Below are positions 33,175 to 45,415 of a stretch of DNA of 64,000 bases, in pieces (within the stretch, counting starts at the first letter, position 1; each line of letters opens with the position of its first letter). The stretch lies in contig ML664161.1 in assembly GCA_007570785.1 (NCBI GenBank), positions 42,855,293 to 42,919,292 on the forward strand, given 5' to 3'. This stretch comes from Antilocapra americana (lineage: Eukaryota; Chordata; Mammalia; Artiodactyla; Antilocapridae). A model generated the notes under the pieces. It worked only from the letters and a program-made list of their open reading frames with translations, was not told the DNA's origin and did no database searches. The position numbers and the translations under genes are program-made.

Positions 33175-33345
33175 GTTGTGAAATAGAAAGAACACTGAGG
33201 CAGGAGATTGGAAGCTACTAATTTTTTTCTGTGTCCTAGTGTCCTACCTGGAACATAATCAATTTAGACTTAGATCTCCTATGTAACTTCTAGATAAAAA
33301 CAAATATTGCACCTGATTCATAAAATGAGGTAAAACTATTTTGTT
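33175..33345 (+). repeat. MIR-like relic, sense
   Basis: The stretch 'gaaagaacactgaggcagga' and the later 'cataaaatgaggtaaaacta' are compatible with the 5' and core parts of MIR. It is strongly decayed. Confidence 0.4.
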
Positions 33346-35959
33346 TCTTTCCAGTGGAAAGAACAGGAAATTAGAGAAGTAACACTTAATAGTTACCTTT
33401 TCTTATTCCCAATCAACAATACTTGTCACTCTGCCTCAGCTTGAACTCTCTTTTACTGATATGATTTAAAAGACATTGTATTTTGCTATGACATGGAAAT
33501 GAATATGAGCATGAGAAAACTTAGACCAAATGGTTGTTCCTCCCATGAACCAGCAAACACTGACCTGTGTTTGAGAGAAAATGACCTTACCCACAATTAA
33601 TTACATATAGGGCTAAAATAATTATATCTTTTCATTGATTTTCTTTATTTTCACACTGTCCATGGGAATTTTGCCAATTCTTTATAGAGTGCTTTAAGCT
33701 TATTTATAACCAACTTGGATAAAGTACACTCTTGAATATATGCTAGTGACTCTGCTCTGCAAGCTGAATGGGGGATAACATGCCTCAGAAGTGTATGCTT
33801 AAACTCTTTGGTCCTTCTCAAGCAGAGCTCCTCAAGAGCTCAGGTGACATAAGAGCTCTGAATCCACTTCAGAATTTCTCAACTTTCCATGCTTATTACA
33901 GTCTATGCAGGGTGATGAAAGGACAGAATTGGCAAATGAAACTGACTTATCTTTTATCAAATGAAAGTTTTAAAACACATTTTTGTATAAATGTATACAC
34001 TATAAAGGACTACTATTTAGCCCTGAGTTTCTTATTTGTCAGAAATGTCAGAGTGATTTTTGAGAGAAATTTCTAAGCTTAATTCAATCATATAATAATG
34101 AAACTCCAATTTAACCAACCTGGAAATGCAGTCAAAGCCTTAGTATCCCGTAATAATCTTCATAATTGTCCTATCAATCCTAAAGATGCTAAAATCATTA
34201 AGATTTCAAAATGTGGTGAGAAGGTCAACGTGATAACAGGCATAATGACAGGTGGCCATCGGGGCTTAGAAGAAATTTTATATTCTGAAGTTGAAGAAGA
34301 ATGTTACTTAGTCTTTCATTTTTATTCTGAAGAAGAACATTACTATGTATGGTTATAAATCATTGCCAATTTCTTAATGTGTAAACAAGCAACCTACTCA
34401 ATCTTTCTAGTAAAAAAAACTAATAGTTAACTACATAACAAAGCAATTTCCCTGTTCCATTTTCTCTTGAGTACATAACAAAAACAGGAAACATGTAGAA
34501 AACAGCTATGGTTAGAAATAACTAGAATAAGTCATTTAGTATAAACTCAGAGTTATAGGAAAAAATTCTAACATATGGAGTAGAGATTAAGATTTAATCA
34601 TGTCATTCTATCAGGAACATAGTAGAGAAATTTCTATATGCAATAATGGATCAAGGAATATTTATTGAGTACTTATTCAGGGCTCAATATTGGATTTCAT
34701 AAAAAATATGAATAATAAATATAAATAATTGCTTCATATTGTTCTACTTGACAGTAAAATTACATCTATAGGTCCTATAGAATAATTAAAATCCTTTCAG
34801 TAGGTATATAAATTATGAACCTACCAATCCTTAACCAAATATTAAAACCTATTTGTAAAAATAGCTCCATCAGTTAACCCCATTTAACTTTGCTGACATC
34901 TCAGGAAGTTTCTGTAGTTATCTAACTAGAATGTAGACTTCTGGAGACCTCTTGTGGGCCCTATATTTATGAAGCCTACAAGTATTCTACCAGTAGAAAC
35001 AAGGCAATTACAAAGGAAAATAAGAACAAGGCCTAAGTCTCCTTGAGATATCCTTACATCTACATGGAAGTGTTGGATATGGGTTCCATGATGAAGCCCA
35101 AGTTATGCGAAGGCCGAATGTGTTTTCTAAATGACACTTGGTTTTCTTACTGGGGAATTGACAACTCACAAAAGCCCAAGAGCACCCTCTAGCGAAATTT
35201 CTGGAGTAGGCCTAAGGGGCTTGCTCTTGACCTGGGCTCTCCTTTGCAAATGACCTCTGAATGCTCAAAATATAGAAACTGGGTTTCAACTATCTGGTTT
35301 TACCTTCAAACAATTTCCAAAACACAGAGAAAGTGGTATTCTTGTCAAGTATTTCTAGAGGTAGAAATGCTTAAACCCTAAGACCTAATATTCCATTGCT
35401 CCCTTGATTTTTTGTTTTTTGCTTACAATACCAGCCTGCCACACATGATTTCTACTCATAGTCTTGTGTTAAAATAGTTCCTGAAACTAATATAACTAAA
35501 AAATTAGTGAGAAGCCTGAGAAATGTCTTACTGAATTATACTACTTCTGCCCTTCCCTCTGCCTTTCTCAAACCTCTTACTCAGCTCAGGTACTATATCC
35601 AGAAAGTCTTTTTGTACTTGGCAATACTAGAAGTCAAGGTTGGCAAGTTGAGATTTTAAATGGTGGTCAAAAATTATAGGAGAGAGTCGTCAAGATTAAG
35701 TCCTTGTATTTATGCACTTCTGATTTTTTATATTATCTGATTACTGCAAATATATATTTTCATCTAAATTTTGAGCAGAAATGAAAATGGCACATCCCTC
35801 AATGTTCAACATAGTGCCTTATTAAATTGAAGCTGCAGTTGGATAACTACAGAGCAGGTCAGACAGGTGCTGTAGTTTAGTTAAAGTTGTGAGTCTACCA
35901 CTCAGATTAGTAACTGTTACATAATAAATGAAACAAATCATTGCTTGACTTCATAGGTA
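33346..35959. other. Long unique stretch
   Basis: No gene is supported. Frames 33768-34076 (102 codons) and 34098-34358 (86 codons) sit near each other on the plus strand but share no recognisable domain and have no splice context. A weak L2 trace lies near 34645-34690. A CTCF-like site may lie at 35181-35195 on the minus strand. Confidence 0.35.
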
Positions 35960-36120
35960 GCTTACTATTGAATGCTGTTATTGTAAGGAACTTTGAGATC
36001 TAAATCCCCCCATTTTAGGGAAAATTAAAATTGGTGCCCCTAATAGTTAAGTAACTTGTCTAAGATGATACAATTTGATGGTGGCAGCTTCAGGACACAT
36101 CTGTTTTGCCCATTTTAGTG
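35960..36120 (-). repeat. Ancient mammalian SINE-like relic, antisense
   Basis: The stretch 'ggaactttgagatctaaat', 'cccattttaggg' and 'agttaagtaacttgtctaag' followed by a 'tgcccattttagtg' end resembles old antisense MIR-type SINEs. Confidence 0.4.
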
Positions 36121-36241
36121 TTCACTATGCTATAAGAATTTGCTTGTTAAAAAGCTTGCTATGTTGCTTCAAACAATTTCATTCACATTGGCTATTGGAT
36201 TTTATGTGTATACTAATTTATGGGTATATCCTTAAGCTTAT

Positions 36242-36469
36242 GGGCTTCCCTGGTGCTCAGGTGATAAAGAATCCGCCTGCAATGCAGGAGACCTGGGTTC
36301 GACTGAACCCCCTAGGTTCAATCTCTGGGTTGGGAAGATAGCCTGAAAGAAGGCCTGACAAGCCACTCCAGTGTTCTTGCCTGGAGAATCCCCATGGACA
36401 GAGGAGCCTGGCTGGCTACAGTTCATGGGGTTGCAAAGGGTCCTTCATGAATGAGCAACTAAGCACGTC
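36242..36469 (+). mobile_element. Bov-tA SINE, sense, with 8-bp TSD and tRNA-part insertion
   Basis: The complete sense element runs from 'gggcttccctggtgctcag' to 'gagcaactaagcacgtc', flanked by aagcttat at 36234-36241 and 36470-36477. The tRNA-like part has an extra segment of about 18 bp next to box B ('gggttcgactgaacccc'), itself a short inverted repeat. Confidence 0.92.
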
Positions 36470-36714
36470 AAGCTTATCATGAGAAAAAAAGTGTATACCT
36501 TCCAATTTCATTTCTTCTGTTTTTACTTTCATGTATAGAAGAATAAGTTACTCATGTAGTTACTGTTAAGAATACAAAAGTGTTATCATTTGATATGAGT
36601 CATATTATTTATTGAAACACTGTGCTTGATTCAAATTGCATCAACTTTGCAGACTGAAAAAATGGGGGTACCCGTTGGTAGTCTGGCACTACTGATAGCT
36701 ATCTCTATGGGTCT

Positions 36715-36800
36715 GTGTTCTAATAGCACTTACTTTACAGTGTTGATGAAAGGATTACATGAGTCAATGCAAATAAAAGATATGAAACATAGCAGTAATT
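36715..36800 (+). repeat. MIR 3' half, sense
   Basis: The stretch 'taatagcacttactttacag' with 'gatgaaaggattacatgag' fits the MIR 3' core. Confidence 0.5.
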
Positions 36801-38519
36801 AATTGAAGTATCTATATTAAATGTTAATGTATCATTTCAAAAAAAAAAAAGAATAAGGTATTCTTAGGATTATCCAGTAGAGGTCAGTGCTATGAACTAT
36901 GTTAAACACTTTTTTAGTATAATGATTTGACTTCTTGAAAATAAAAATAAAAACTCTAAGATCTCTCCAAGTTGTTGTTTTTCAGTATAATTGTATAAGA
37001 AATTTCCATTTGTCAAGGCATAGTGCATATTAGTTTGATAGAAGTTTATAATTCTTTCATTTCTCAATTCATTATTATAGTCTTAGTCTTGACTGTAGCC
37101 TTAATCTTCTCACACGTGACATTAATATTCAACATTTCATTCATGTTATTAATGATATTTAGTAGGTGAGATGTTTGTGTATGGCAACTCAAGGCCGAAT
37201 TATTCACCTTCAGTTTTACTGTATAGTTAATACCTTAATGAAGTTTTGTCCCTTGTTCTTTGCCTACTTTACTATCCCTCAACATATAATATTGATATTT
37301 AGAATCATAAAACCAGCAAATACAGAACTAGAAGTGATCATAGATATAAATAGGTCTGATTCCTTCACCTTACTAATGAAGAAACTGACATCGCAACAGG
37401 GAAGATAGCTGGTTGAGTTTCCGTGAAAGATTACATTTCCTTATATTTATAAAACAGTTGAATCAGGAGAAAAAAGTGATTCTTTGATTTTTCACTAATA
37501 CTCTGAACCAATAGATTGACGATATATCTCAACATTATCTATGGATAGAAAATACATAGCATTTTAAAATATCTGTTCATTCAGTAGTCCAGTATGCCAT
37601 CAATGCCTGCCAGATGTTTTTTTTGTTGTTGTTTTTTAATTCCTGTCACTTTGCAATGTGAAAACCCTAACTGAAACTCTTTAGTGATTATCTTTAAGGA
37701 TTTTCTTCTCCAACTATGCAACTAAACAGTTTGAGTAATGAGATGGCGTGGCCTCTGCATGGTCTACTAAACACTTCTAGGAAGTGGAACCCCCTTCTGG
37801 AGTTATGGGAGAAACATCGCTTCTAAAAGGCCTGTAAAAGTACTCCAGCATAAACATTACATTGGAACATTTCATTAGCTTTTTGAGAAAAATAAAGAAA
37901 TGTGGAGCATAATAGGCTAATATGTTTAAGTGATCTTGGTAGAACCCTACTTAACTCAGTGGGATTTTCAGCAGCATGCAGAGGTGGAAAACCATTCCTT
38001 ACATATTTATTGTGTGGGACTGCCTCCTTCTTTGCTACATGCAGTTTGCATCAAAGAGAAGTAACTTTCCACCTGTAATTCTAAAATGAGGAAAGTCTCA
38101 AAATACAACTTTTGGAAAAATCAATATTTAGATATGATGATCAGCAACCAGCAGTGCAGGCTATTTGCAGTCAGAATTTCTGTCAATAAAGATGGAAGAG
38201 GGGCCAACTTCTATCTCAGTGTTTTCTGTTCTTTTAGGACTTAAACATCCATAAGGATATTAAGATTTGTGAAGTCTCTAAGTTGCTAAAGAAAAAGGCA
38301 AAATGTAAGCCAAACCTTTTTGTTTATAAGTTACAAAAATAATTCAATTAATAATTTTTTCAGTTGGCTTAAGCCAGCAATAAAACTGTCCTGCACAATG
38401 TGTTGAATTAAGTAAAATGATAGGTTAATAAAAATGTAAGATGGTAACTTCTATGGTTTTATTAGGATTCCAAGTGACCGTAGTAAGTATATTGCAGGAC
38501 TTGCCATATGATCCCTGCC
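36801..38519. other. Unassigned AT-rich sequence
   Basis: No gene is visible. A weak MIR-like antisense trace ('actaatgaagaaactgacat') lies at about 37370-37392. A 12-bp palindrome (tggcttaagcca) lies near 38364. An A-run lies at about 36838-36850. Confidence 0.4.
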
Positions 38520-38605
38520 AATACTCTTTATCTCTCTGAGGTTCTGTTTTCTCTGACATAAATTAGGACTCATTGGTCTTAGGAACACTAAGATCATTGA
38601 GATAT
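38520..38605 (+). repeat. MIR-like relic, sense
   Basis: The stretch 'tatctctctgaggttctgtt' and 'ataaattaggactcattgg' is compatible with the MIR core. Confidence 0.35.
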
Positions 38606-40429
38606 TTCTTGAGCTTCTAGGGAACAGATTGTAAATTAAATAAAGTATAATATTTTAAGTTAAAATGAGGCTACATGATGACAAAAGTTTCCCTGTAGAT
38701 GTTGGTTTCCTTTGTGAAGACAAGTTGTCCCCAAAATTTGTTGAAAAGTAAGAATTCCTATTTGTGTGGCATTGAATTATTGTTTAAAAAAAAAGGCCTC
38801 TTAAATGACAGCTCTAGTGGCTGAAGTGGCATATTTAAGCCATTATGTTTGTTTGTTTCACTTACTGTCAAACTCTGTCTTAGAACTACTATCAACTGGT
38901 GTATTGATAGATGGAATCTGTCTTTCAATTTCAAGATGTGTTTTGTATCAAAATTTTTCTTCATTGGTATTTGGAATCTATAGGCAAAATAACACATTAA
39001 CACAAATGTAAATCCCAGCTGTAATTGTTTCTCAGCATCATAAATCTCTTAAGATTTATACTTGTATCGTATTGTAAATATCACCAGAAATATTCAGTAG
39101 GAGGATGAAAAAACTCTAAACAAAACTTGAAAATAATGCATATGCTTCTTTCTCACTATGAGGAGCGTTTCCTAGCTACCCTATTTACCCCAGTGGAATT
39201 TTACAAAAATGTTCCTGGCGCTCAAAGTTGATCTAACAAAGAATCAAGTGGGCTTATTTTAAAATTCACCCCTAAATATGTTTGCTGGTTTTGAATTTCT
39301 GATTTTGTGCTTATGTAACACAAAAACAGCTTTGGTTTTAAAACAAAAATTGGCTAAAATACTAGTGCATTATGTGTTCTAATCACGTATGGTGTTTTGA
39401 AAAAAATAGATTCAAAATTGACAAAATTGTTTCATTGGCATTGCAGTTCAAATGTCTGACTTTTCTTTCCCACAAGTTGCTTAAAATAAAAATAAAACCA
39501 ACAGATATTTCTTAAATGAGTATGAACTTAATTGATTTTCATAATATAACTACAGACATAAATTTTCATTCTATGTTTCCGCATCCTTTGTTTTATAGAG
39601 TTTGCTATGTTTTAGTTTATGGTCAAGTCTGCAATGTGCTCCAGCATCAGTTTTAAAGTCTCTGAGGTTCTCAGAAAAGTTTCTACCAGTGATGTGAATA
39701 GTGCTCAAATTCTATTCTAAATGGCCCAGCTTTCTTTGATTTTTCTTACAAGTGCTTTTTTGGGGTAAAAGATATAAACTTAGAAACAGAAGTTTCCCTG
39801 GCTCATATTACACTCAAGAGACAATGATGATACTGAAGTCCTTTTCACAATCAGGGCCTGTGTAGAGACTGTCCAGGTATTCTTAGCCAAAATATCCGTC
39901 TCATTGTGCGCCACTCCAGGGCCACATGTGGCGTGCCAGCTGGATGTCCTCCCTACATGCCTCAGGTGGCCGCATTTCAATGGTGTCTATAGAGCACAGG
40001 CCAAATTCTCATTCTCTGTGTTAATCAGTGGGAGAATTCCCATAGAAAATGGGATGGGAGCATATTTTAGGAAAACTCAAAGAGATTATCCAGATGATTA
40101 GGCTGGTACATTGTAAGTTCGGGTTTTATGTAGAATTTCTTTAGCATTATCTTACTTGACCAAAGAATGCTAGAAAATTTGGAGATATTTAGAAATTAAA
40201 AATAATGCTGCTTTTTATTCTACTGTAATTTCTCCAAAGAGAATTCTACAAAAATTTTCTTTAGATACAATAAGAGCTCTTCTTGATTCATAACATCAAA
40301 GACAACTGATGGTACCCAGTAAAATAATCTGATTGAACTTTTTCCCATGATCTTGAAAGGATCTGAATTCTACTTATAGAAGTCTCATTATACCTCTCCT
40401 TTTAATTAAATTCTAATCAATTCTATAAA
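38606..40429. other. Unassigned sequence with a GC-richer block at 39780-40120
   Basis: No gene is supported. The block at 39780-40120 stands out by base composition and has short overlapping frames on both strands. I cannot tell whether it is an old LTR, a regulatory element or chance. Confidence 0.35.
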
Positions 40430-40545
40430 CATTTAGTAAGTACTTACTATATGCAAAACACTGTAATAGATGCTCTGAATAATTCTGTGTATGGTGCCTT
40501 ATGGTATATAACATTTTCACATTCATTATCTCATTTATGTGGTAA
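40430..40545 (-). repeat. L2/MIR-like relic, antisense
   Basis: The stretch 'taagtacttactatatgcaa' with 'cactgtaatagatgctctg' resembles the reversed L2 3' end. Confidence 0.45.
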
Positions 40546-41404
40546 AGAGTCTCTTTACAATTATTAGTTATTTAAAGAGCTTACAGTTTCACATGAATGA
40601 TATATTGAATTTGGGGCAGAATTTTTGTTTGAATTTTGGTAAATTCATAAACCATTCTAGAAATACATTTAGTATCCTTGAACAAAAAATAAAGGCACAT
40701 AATTGTATCCACATATTAAATTGATTTTGGTTGGAACCAGTGACATTTCCTGAAATTTTCTGTTTCTTTTATATGATGTTAGCTTCAGTCTGAAGTGTAT
40801 TTTTAATGACATGATTGAAAAGATTTGTCAAAATGTTCAGAAAACTAATTTTATTTACTACTTTTTAAAGCAATGTTGATGCATTATATTTCATATGTCT
40901 TTTTTATGATTAGAAAATTTGATTTCCCCAGAAACTATTTATATTTAAGATTGCATCAAACTCTAGTGCTCTACCATAAAGTCTCTGTAAGTGCTATACA
41001 ATTTCTAGAGAATAAGTCTGAAAGCTATTGTTCTCCATTTAGCATGTGCAATATTCTCTAATATTGTTCCATCTAATGAAGAATGAAGTGTTATACTTCT
41101 ATATTAACATTACATTATGAAGTCTTATTTCTATTTATTTCTGAAATTTTCTTCAAGTCTTTCTCTTAAAACTTCATCGTGGATATTATAAAACAATCTC
41201 AGTTTTATCTTTATGTATTGTTTTATTTCCCTTATCCATAGTTTTTAAATGAAATTTATTCTTTAGTATGTTTAAGATTTTCAAAGAATTTAAAGGGAAA
41301 TCATATTCACTTTAACCACTGAACAAAACACTTTATTCTCAAACCTGAAGCTAAAGAACTGATAGGGACTTTGTTATTTGCTTTTTTTCTAACATCAAAT
41401 TTGC
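40546..41404. other. Unassigned AT-rich sequence
   Basis: No gene is visible. A short T-run lies near 41382, just before the LINE relic. Confidence 0.4.
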
Positions 41405-42250
41405 AAAAAAGCACTATCCTGGTAACTCTTCAGCTATGTTACCCTGGTATTTGGCCAGAGGGCAGTCATGTTGACCCCATCTGCAAAGGCTGGCTGAACT
41501 AGAATCTTGGACTATTAGAATCCCATTCATCAAGGTCCACATAAAGTAAGGTAGGTAGGAAGCAGGAGGACAGATGGTAGGGTCGGCAGCAAGGAACTTG
41601 TTTGTTGACATTGATATAGACCCTTCTTCTTGCCAGAGTGACTCCATGGACTTGTTTTGGCATGGAAGACTAGGCCAAAGCTATCATCTTAATAGAAGGT
41701 GAGCTGCAGGCAAACTGGAGCGCTCTATGCTCAGTAGGTGTTTAGGGTTGGCTTCGATTTTGTCTATCAGCTTGACTGTCATTCGTACTTGATTGATGTT
41801 CAGTGGGGCTTGAAAGTGCTGCATTGATGTTGAGGACTGTGTCATAAGGTTCCTGATATGGTGCACATGTCAGAATGGAGTTGGACATTGACTATCCTTG
41901 CCTATGCCAAGCAACACCAGACTTGAGTGCATTATTCTGCAGTTGAGTAGCAGATGGTGAGTGCAGACGTTTGGAGGGGGTGTGCCTTCAAGCACAATAT
42001 GGAGCCAGCAAACTTACTTAGAAGGTTATTGCATGTCTTGACTTTGGCAGCTATTTTTTAAGCACTGATGAAAAATCCTACTTCCATCCATTGTTACTTT
42101 CGGAATACTCAGCATGGTTGGTGTTCCAGGCAAAAGAAATGAGAAAATCAAATGCACAGTTCACTATGTCTGTCACAGTTGGTTGAAGGTGACTTCCCTG
42201 GTGTTGACTAAATAGGCCAAATAAACATTCTGAGACTGAGTACTGATGAA
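41405..42250 (-). repeat. Ancient non-LTR retrotransposon relic (RTE-X/L4-L5-like?), antisense
   Basis: Read on the minus strand, pieces in three frames line up in the order of one non-LTR retrotransposon protein downstream of the reverse transcriptase active site. First (about 42050-41935) comes a stretch like KVKTCNNLLSKFAGS followed by QTSALTICYSTAE. Next (41866-41684) comes MTVKLIDKIEANPKH. Last (41647-41414) comes SLWQEEGS, NKFLAADPTICPP, WTLMN and a spaced W-G region. I recall proteins with this layout from old LINE families in many animals. Assigning it to RTE-X (L4/L5 of mammals) is a guess. Frameshifts and stops show that it is dead. Base composition is less AT-rich than its flanks. 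An unrelated processed pseudogene is a less likely alternative. Confidence 0.6.
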
Positions 42251-42409
42251 CAGGTAAACTTTATCTAGAAGTTGTTAGAGGAAGGGCCATTAGAGCACTT
42301 GAAGAACACTGTGGTCAAATATGGAACTTAAAAACCACTTTACAGTTTTAGCTCTTAAGTTAGAGAAAGTATCAAATTCTTCAGATATAAAAATTAAAAA
42401 ATCAGGTAT

Positions 42410-44470
42410 CTCAGTAGATTTTTTTGTAAAAAAATTATGGCGAGTTATAGATGAATGGGCAAAGTAATTTCATATGTATAGGAAAATTGATTTTTATTGA
42501 TGCTTGAATTTTTTCCTCTTGAGTAGATTCTGAATACATATAAATTCTTTTTAGGTTTAAAATAATGTTTTTCATATTAAAAGTAAAATATGCTCATAGA
42601 ATAGAATAATTGTGAAAATAGAAATATATATCAAATAAAATTTAAATAGAAATGAATAATTCTAAGATTTTTCTCTGCTTCTTTCTAATTATATGTATAT
42701 TTCTAAGTATATATTTTCATATATATGTTTGTATGTGTATTTTTAAATAAAAATTGGACTGTACTTCTTAAATTAGCATTTACTACATTATTAGTTTTTG
42801 CAGTCATAAAGTACTCATTTTTAATGGCTACTTAATACTAAAATATATTTATGTAACAAAAATTTTTACATCCTCCATATTTAAAATTTTGGCTATTTTT
42901 CACCATTTTTCCTACTGCTATAAGGACTATTCTTATATTTAGATTTTTATCTGCATATTGGATTATATTTTCAGCATTAATTAGAAGATTGATTTTTGGG
43001 TTAGAGTATATAAACTTTTCAAACTCCTTTTGATAACTCCTCCCTTATTATATGTGAGAGTATTTTTCTAACTATACTCTTACCTGCTTTAAATAGTATT
43101 CTTTATAAATATTTGCCAATTTGGCAAACAAAAAATGAATTTATTTGGTTTTAATTCACATTGAATTGATTAATGCAGAGCCAGAATGTTTTACATATGC
43201 TTATTTACCATCGTTTTCATTTTAAATACTATTTGCTCATATCCTTTACTCATATTGTCTCAATGATTTATAAGATTTTTTAAATGCTAAGTTATTAATT
43301 TTGTCAAACTTGTTGAAAAGGATTTTTCCTAGTTTTCATATGCCATTTTGCTGTTGTTGTTGTGAGAAAACTTTAAATATTTACATGGTTAATTCTGCTA
43401 TATTTTTTTCTTTCTGACTGTGGCCTTTGCTTTTATCTTCTTTTCAAACAACTTGAAGTCCAGTAAATATTCATCATTTTTATATTATCATCATGGTTTT
43501 ATTTTGTATTTTTAATTCTCTATCCTTTCCAGAAATTAGTTTAGCCTAAAGTATAAGTGTCTTAATTTTGTTCCCAATAGTTAATCAACTGTCCCAGCAC
43601 TATTTCCTTACTAATTTGGGTATCATCTTTCTTGCTTACTAATTTTTTAATCAGCATTAGGATCTATTTTTGGACTAACTGTTTTTTCATTTCTCTCACT
43701 GGTTCCATAGTGTTTCCATTAGAACTCCACAGTATGTTTACAGATCTAAATCAGATCCTTCCTTTTCTTCTTTTTTCAAGAATACTTTGACTATTATCAC
43801 CTACTTGTTATTCAAGATTAATTTACTTCATTGATTTTATAAAAGTGATCCATTGGAATTTTATTAAACCTGTAAAGTCTTATTCATATATTGGCAATAT
43901 TTAGCAATCACCTTTAGAAGCATTGCATGTATCTATTTATGTAATGCTTTTGATGTAAATAAGCTGTCTGTATTCATATAGGTCCCCATATTCCTTATTT
44001 AATTCAAGTATAAGCATACTGTGTTCTTGTTATTGTCCTTAATTGCTTACATTTCATTTTTTAATTGTTCAGGAGAAAAGCCACCATATCTTCTTATGAT
44101 ATTTATAACCTAGCTGCATTATTCAACTTTCTTAACAATTTTAAGAGCTTCTTATAAATTCTCTTGAGTTTTCAAGGTCATGAAATTGTTTGCAAACAAT
44201 AATGACTCTATCTTCTTTTTCCCTCTTATTTCTGTTTAATGTTCTGTTTCATTGACTAGAAGTTAATAATCGTTGTGATAGGAAACATTCTTGTTGATTA
44301 TATGATGATGATGCTAGTTTATTCCATTGTTAATATGGATATTAATTGTTGATTTAAGACAGATATTCTTTATTATACTGGTAAGGTGACTTAGAATACT
44401 ATTCTCTAACTCTTTCTTTGTTTATTAAGGATGTATTAAAGTATACCACATGCATTTTGGGGTCAGTGTT
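42410..44470 (-). repeat. Old L1M, antisense
   Basis: The sequence follows reversed old L1 from the 3' part of ORF2 inwards: 'taatggctacttaatactaa', 'ttttggctatttttcac', 'aatatttgccaatttggc', 'ctgtcccagcactatttcc', 'aagaatactttgactatt' and 'aattgtttgcaaacaataat'. It is strongly AT-decayed with no open frames. Confidence 0.7.
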
Positions 44471-44534
44471 TCAAACTCTAACTGGTTGATGGACATAGAC
44501 TTTTCTTGTGATATCTTTTTCAATTAAAATCAGT

Positions 44535-44665
44535 TCCAGCACACATTTATTTAGCACTTACCGTATGCCAGAAATGGTTCACTAAGCTTTGGAATTCAGA
44601 TTCATGACCTCTTCCCTTAAAAACATAAGGATTATTCAGACAATGATAATTCATTAAGAGATTTA
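44535..44665 (-). repeat. L2 3' relic, antisense
   Basis: The stretch 'catttatttagcacttaccg' followed by 'tatgccagaaatggttcact' fits a reverse L2 3' end. Confidence 0.5.
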
Positions 44666-45299
44666 TAATGAATGATTTCCCATTATTAAATTTCCCCTGA
44701 ATTGCTAGAAAAACTTTACATTTAAGAGTTTATTAAGAATACTTTGAAGGCTGCCTAATTGTTTACCATTTCAAAATGTGATTTTTAAGAATCATTAAAA
44801 CTAAAATTTTGATTTACAATTTAACATCTGAAGTCATAGTGCTCAAATTCTTATCAAGAACATCTATAAAACTTGATTATAAATTGCTATAATATAGATA
44901 ATTCATATGCTATCCAAACAGGAAATTAGAATTCTTATCATAATTTATCATTTCTTATAGAGTATGACAGAAATGGTATGTGATATTGAGTCAAATCATT
45001 TTCATGATGCCATCTTCATGTTTTCACTTCTCTGGAAGTCTTAATTGTCTGTAAGTTTTAAGTGTGCATTGACATTGATTTATTTTCAGTTGAAGATAGT
45101 TTTTGTATTAATTTTAGTGCTTTAGGACAGTTTGGCATAATTTATCTCATTTTTCCAATTTAATATTATAATTTATTTTAATTCTTAGAAACTTTTATTT
45201 TGTTCTTTTGTACAGTATGCATGAGTCATTATTTTTAAACTATACCCTCTTGGCCAGGTACTTTATATTTCACACCAAACAAATAAAGAAATATTGCAA
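44666..45299. other. Unassigned AT-rich sequence
   Basis: I see no recognisable gene or repeat. Confidence 0.4.
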
Positions 45300-45415
45300 A
45301 TAAATTTTCTACTCAGCATCATGCTAGTTATTATGAATTATAGTACAGGAAAACAAAAATTCCTTACTTGCAATGAGCTTACTTTCTAGTTGGCAGATTA
45401 AGCTATAAAGGGAAA
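45300..45415 (-). repeat. L2 3' relic, antisense
   Basis: The stretch 'ttacttgcaatgagcttact' followed by 'ttctagttggcag', with the preceding 'catgctagttattatgaatt', is the reverse of the L2 3' end. Confidence 0.55.

Noticed and set aside
33768..34358. Two neighbouring plus-strand frames (102 and 86 codons)
   Set aside because: They are in AT-rich sequence, with no known motif, no overlap logic and no splice signals linking them.
41414..41866. Minus-strand frames read as a possible host-gene processed pseudogene
   Set aside because: The three frames together fit the layout of a non-LTR retrotransposon protein better than any host protein I can recall. I kept it as a LINE relic.
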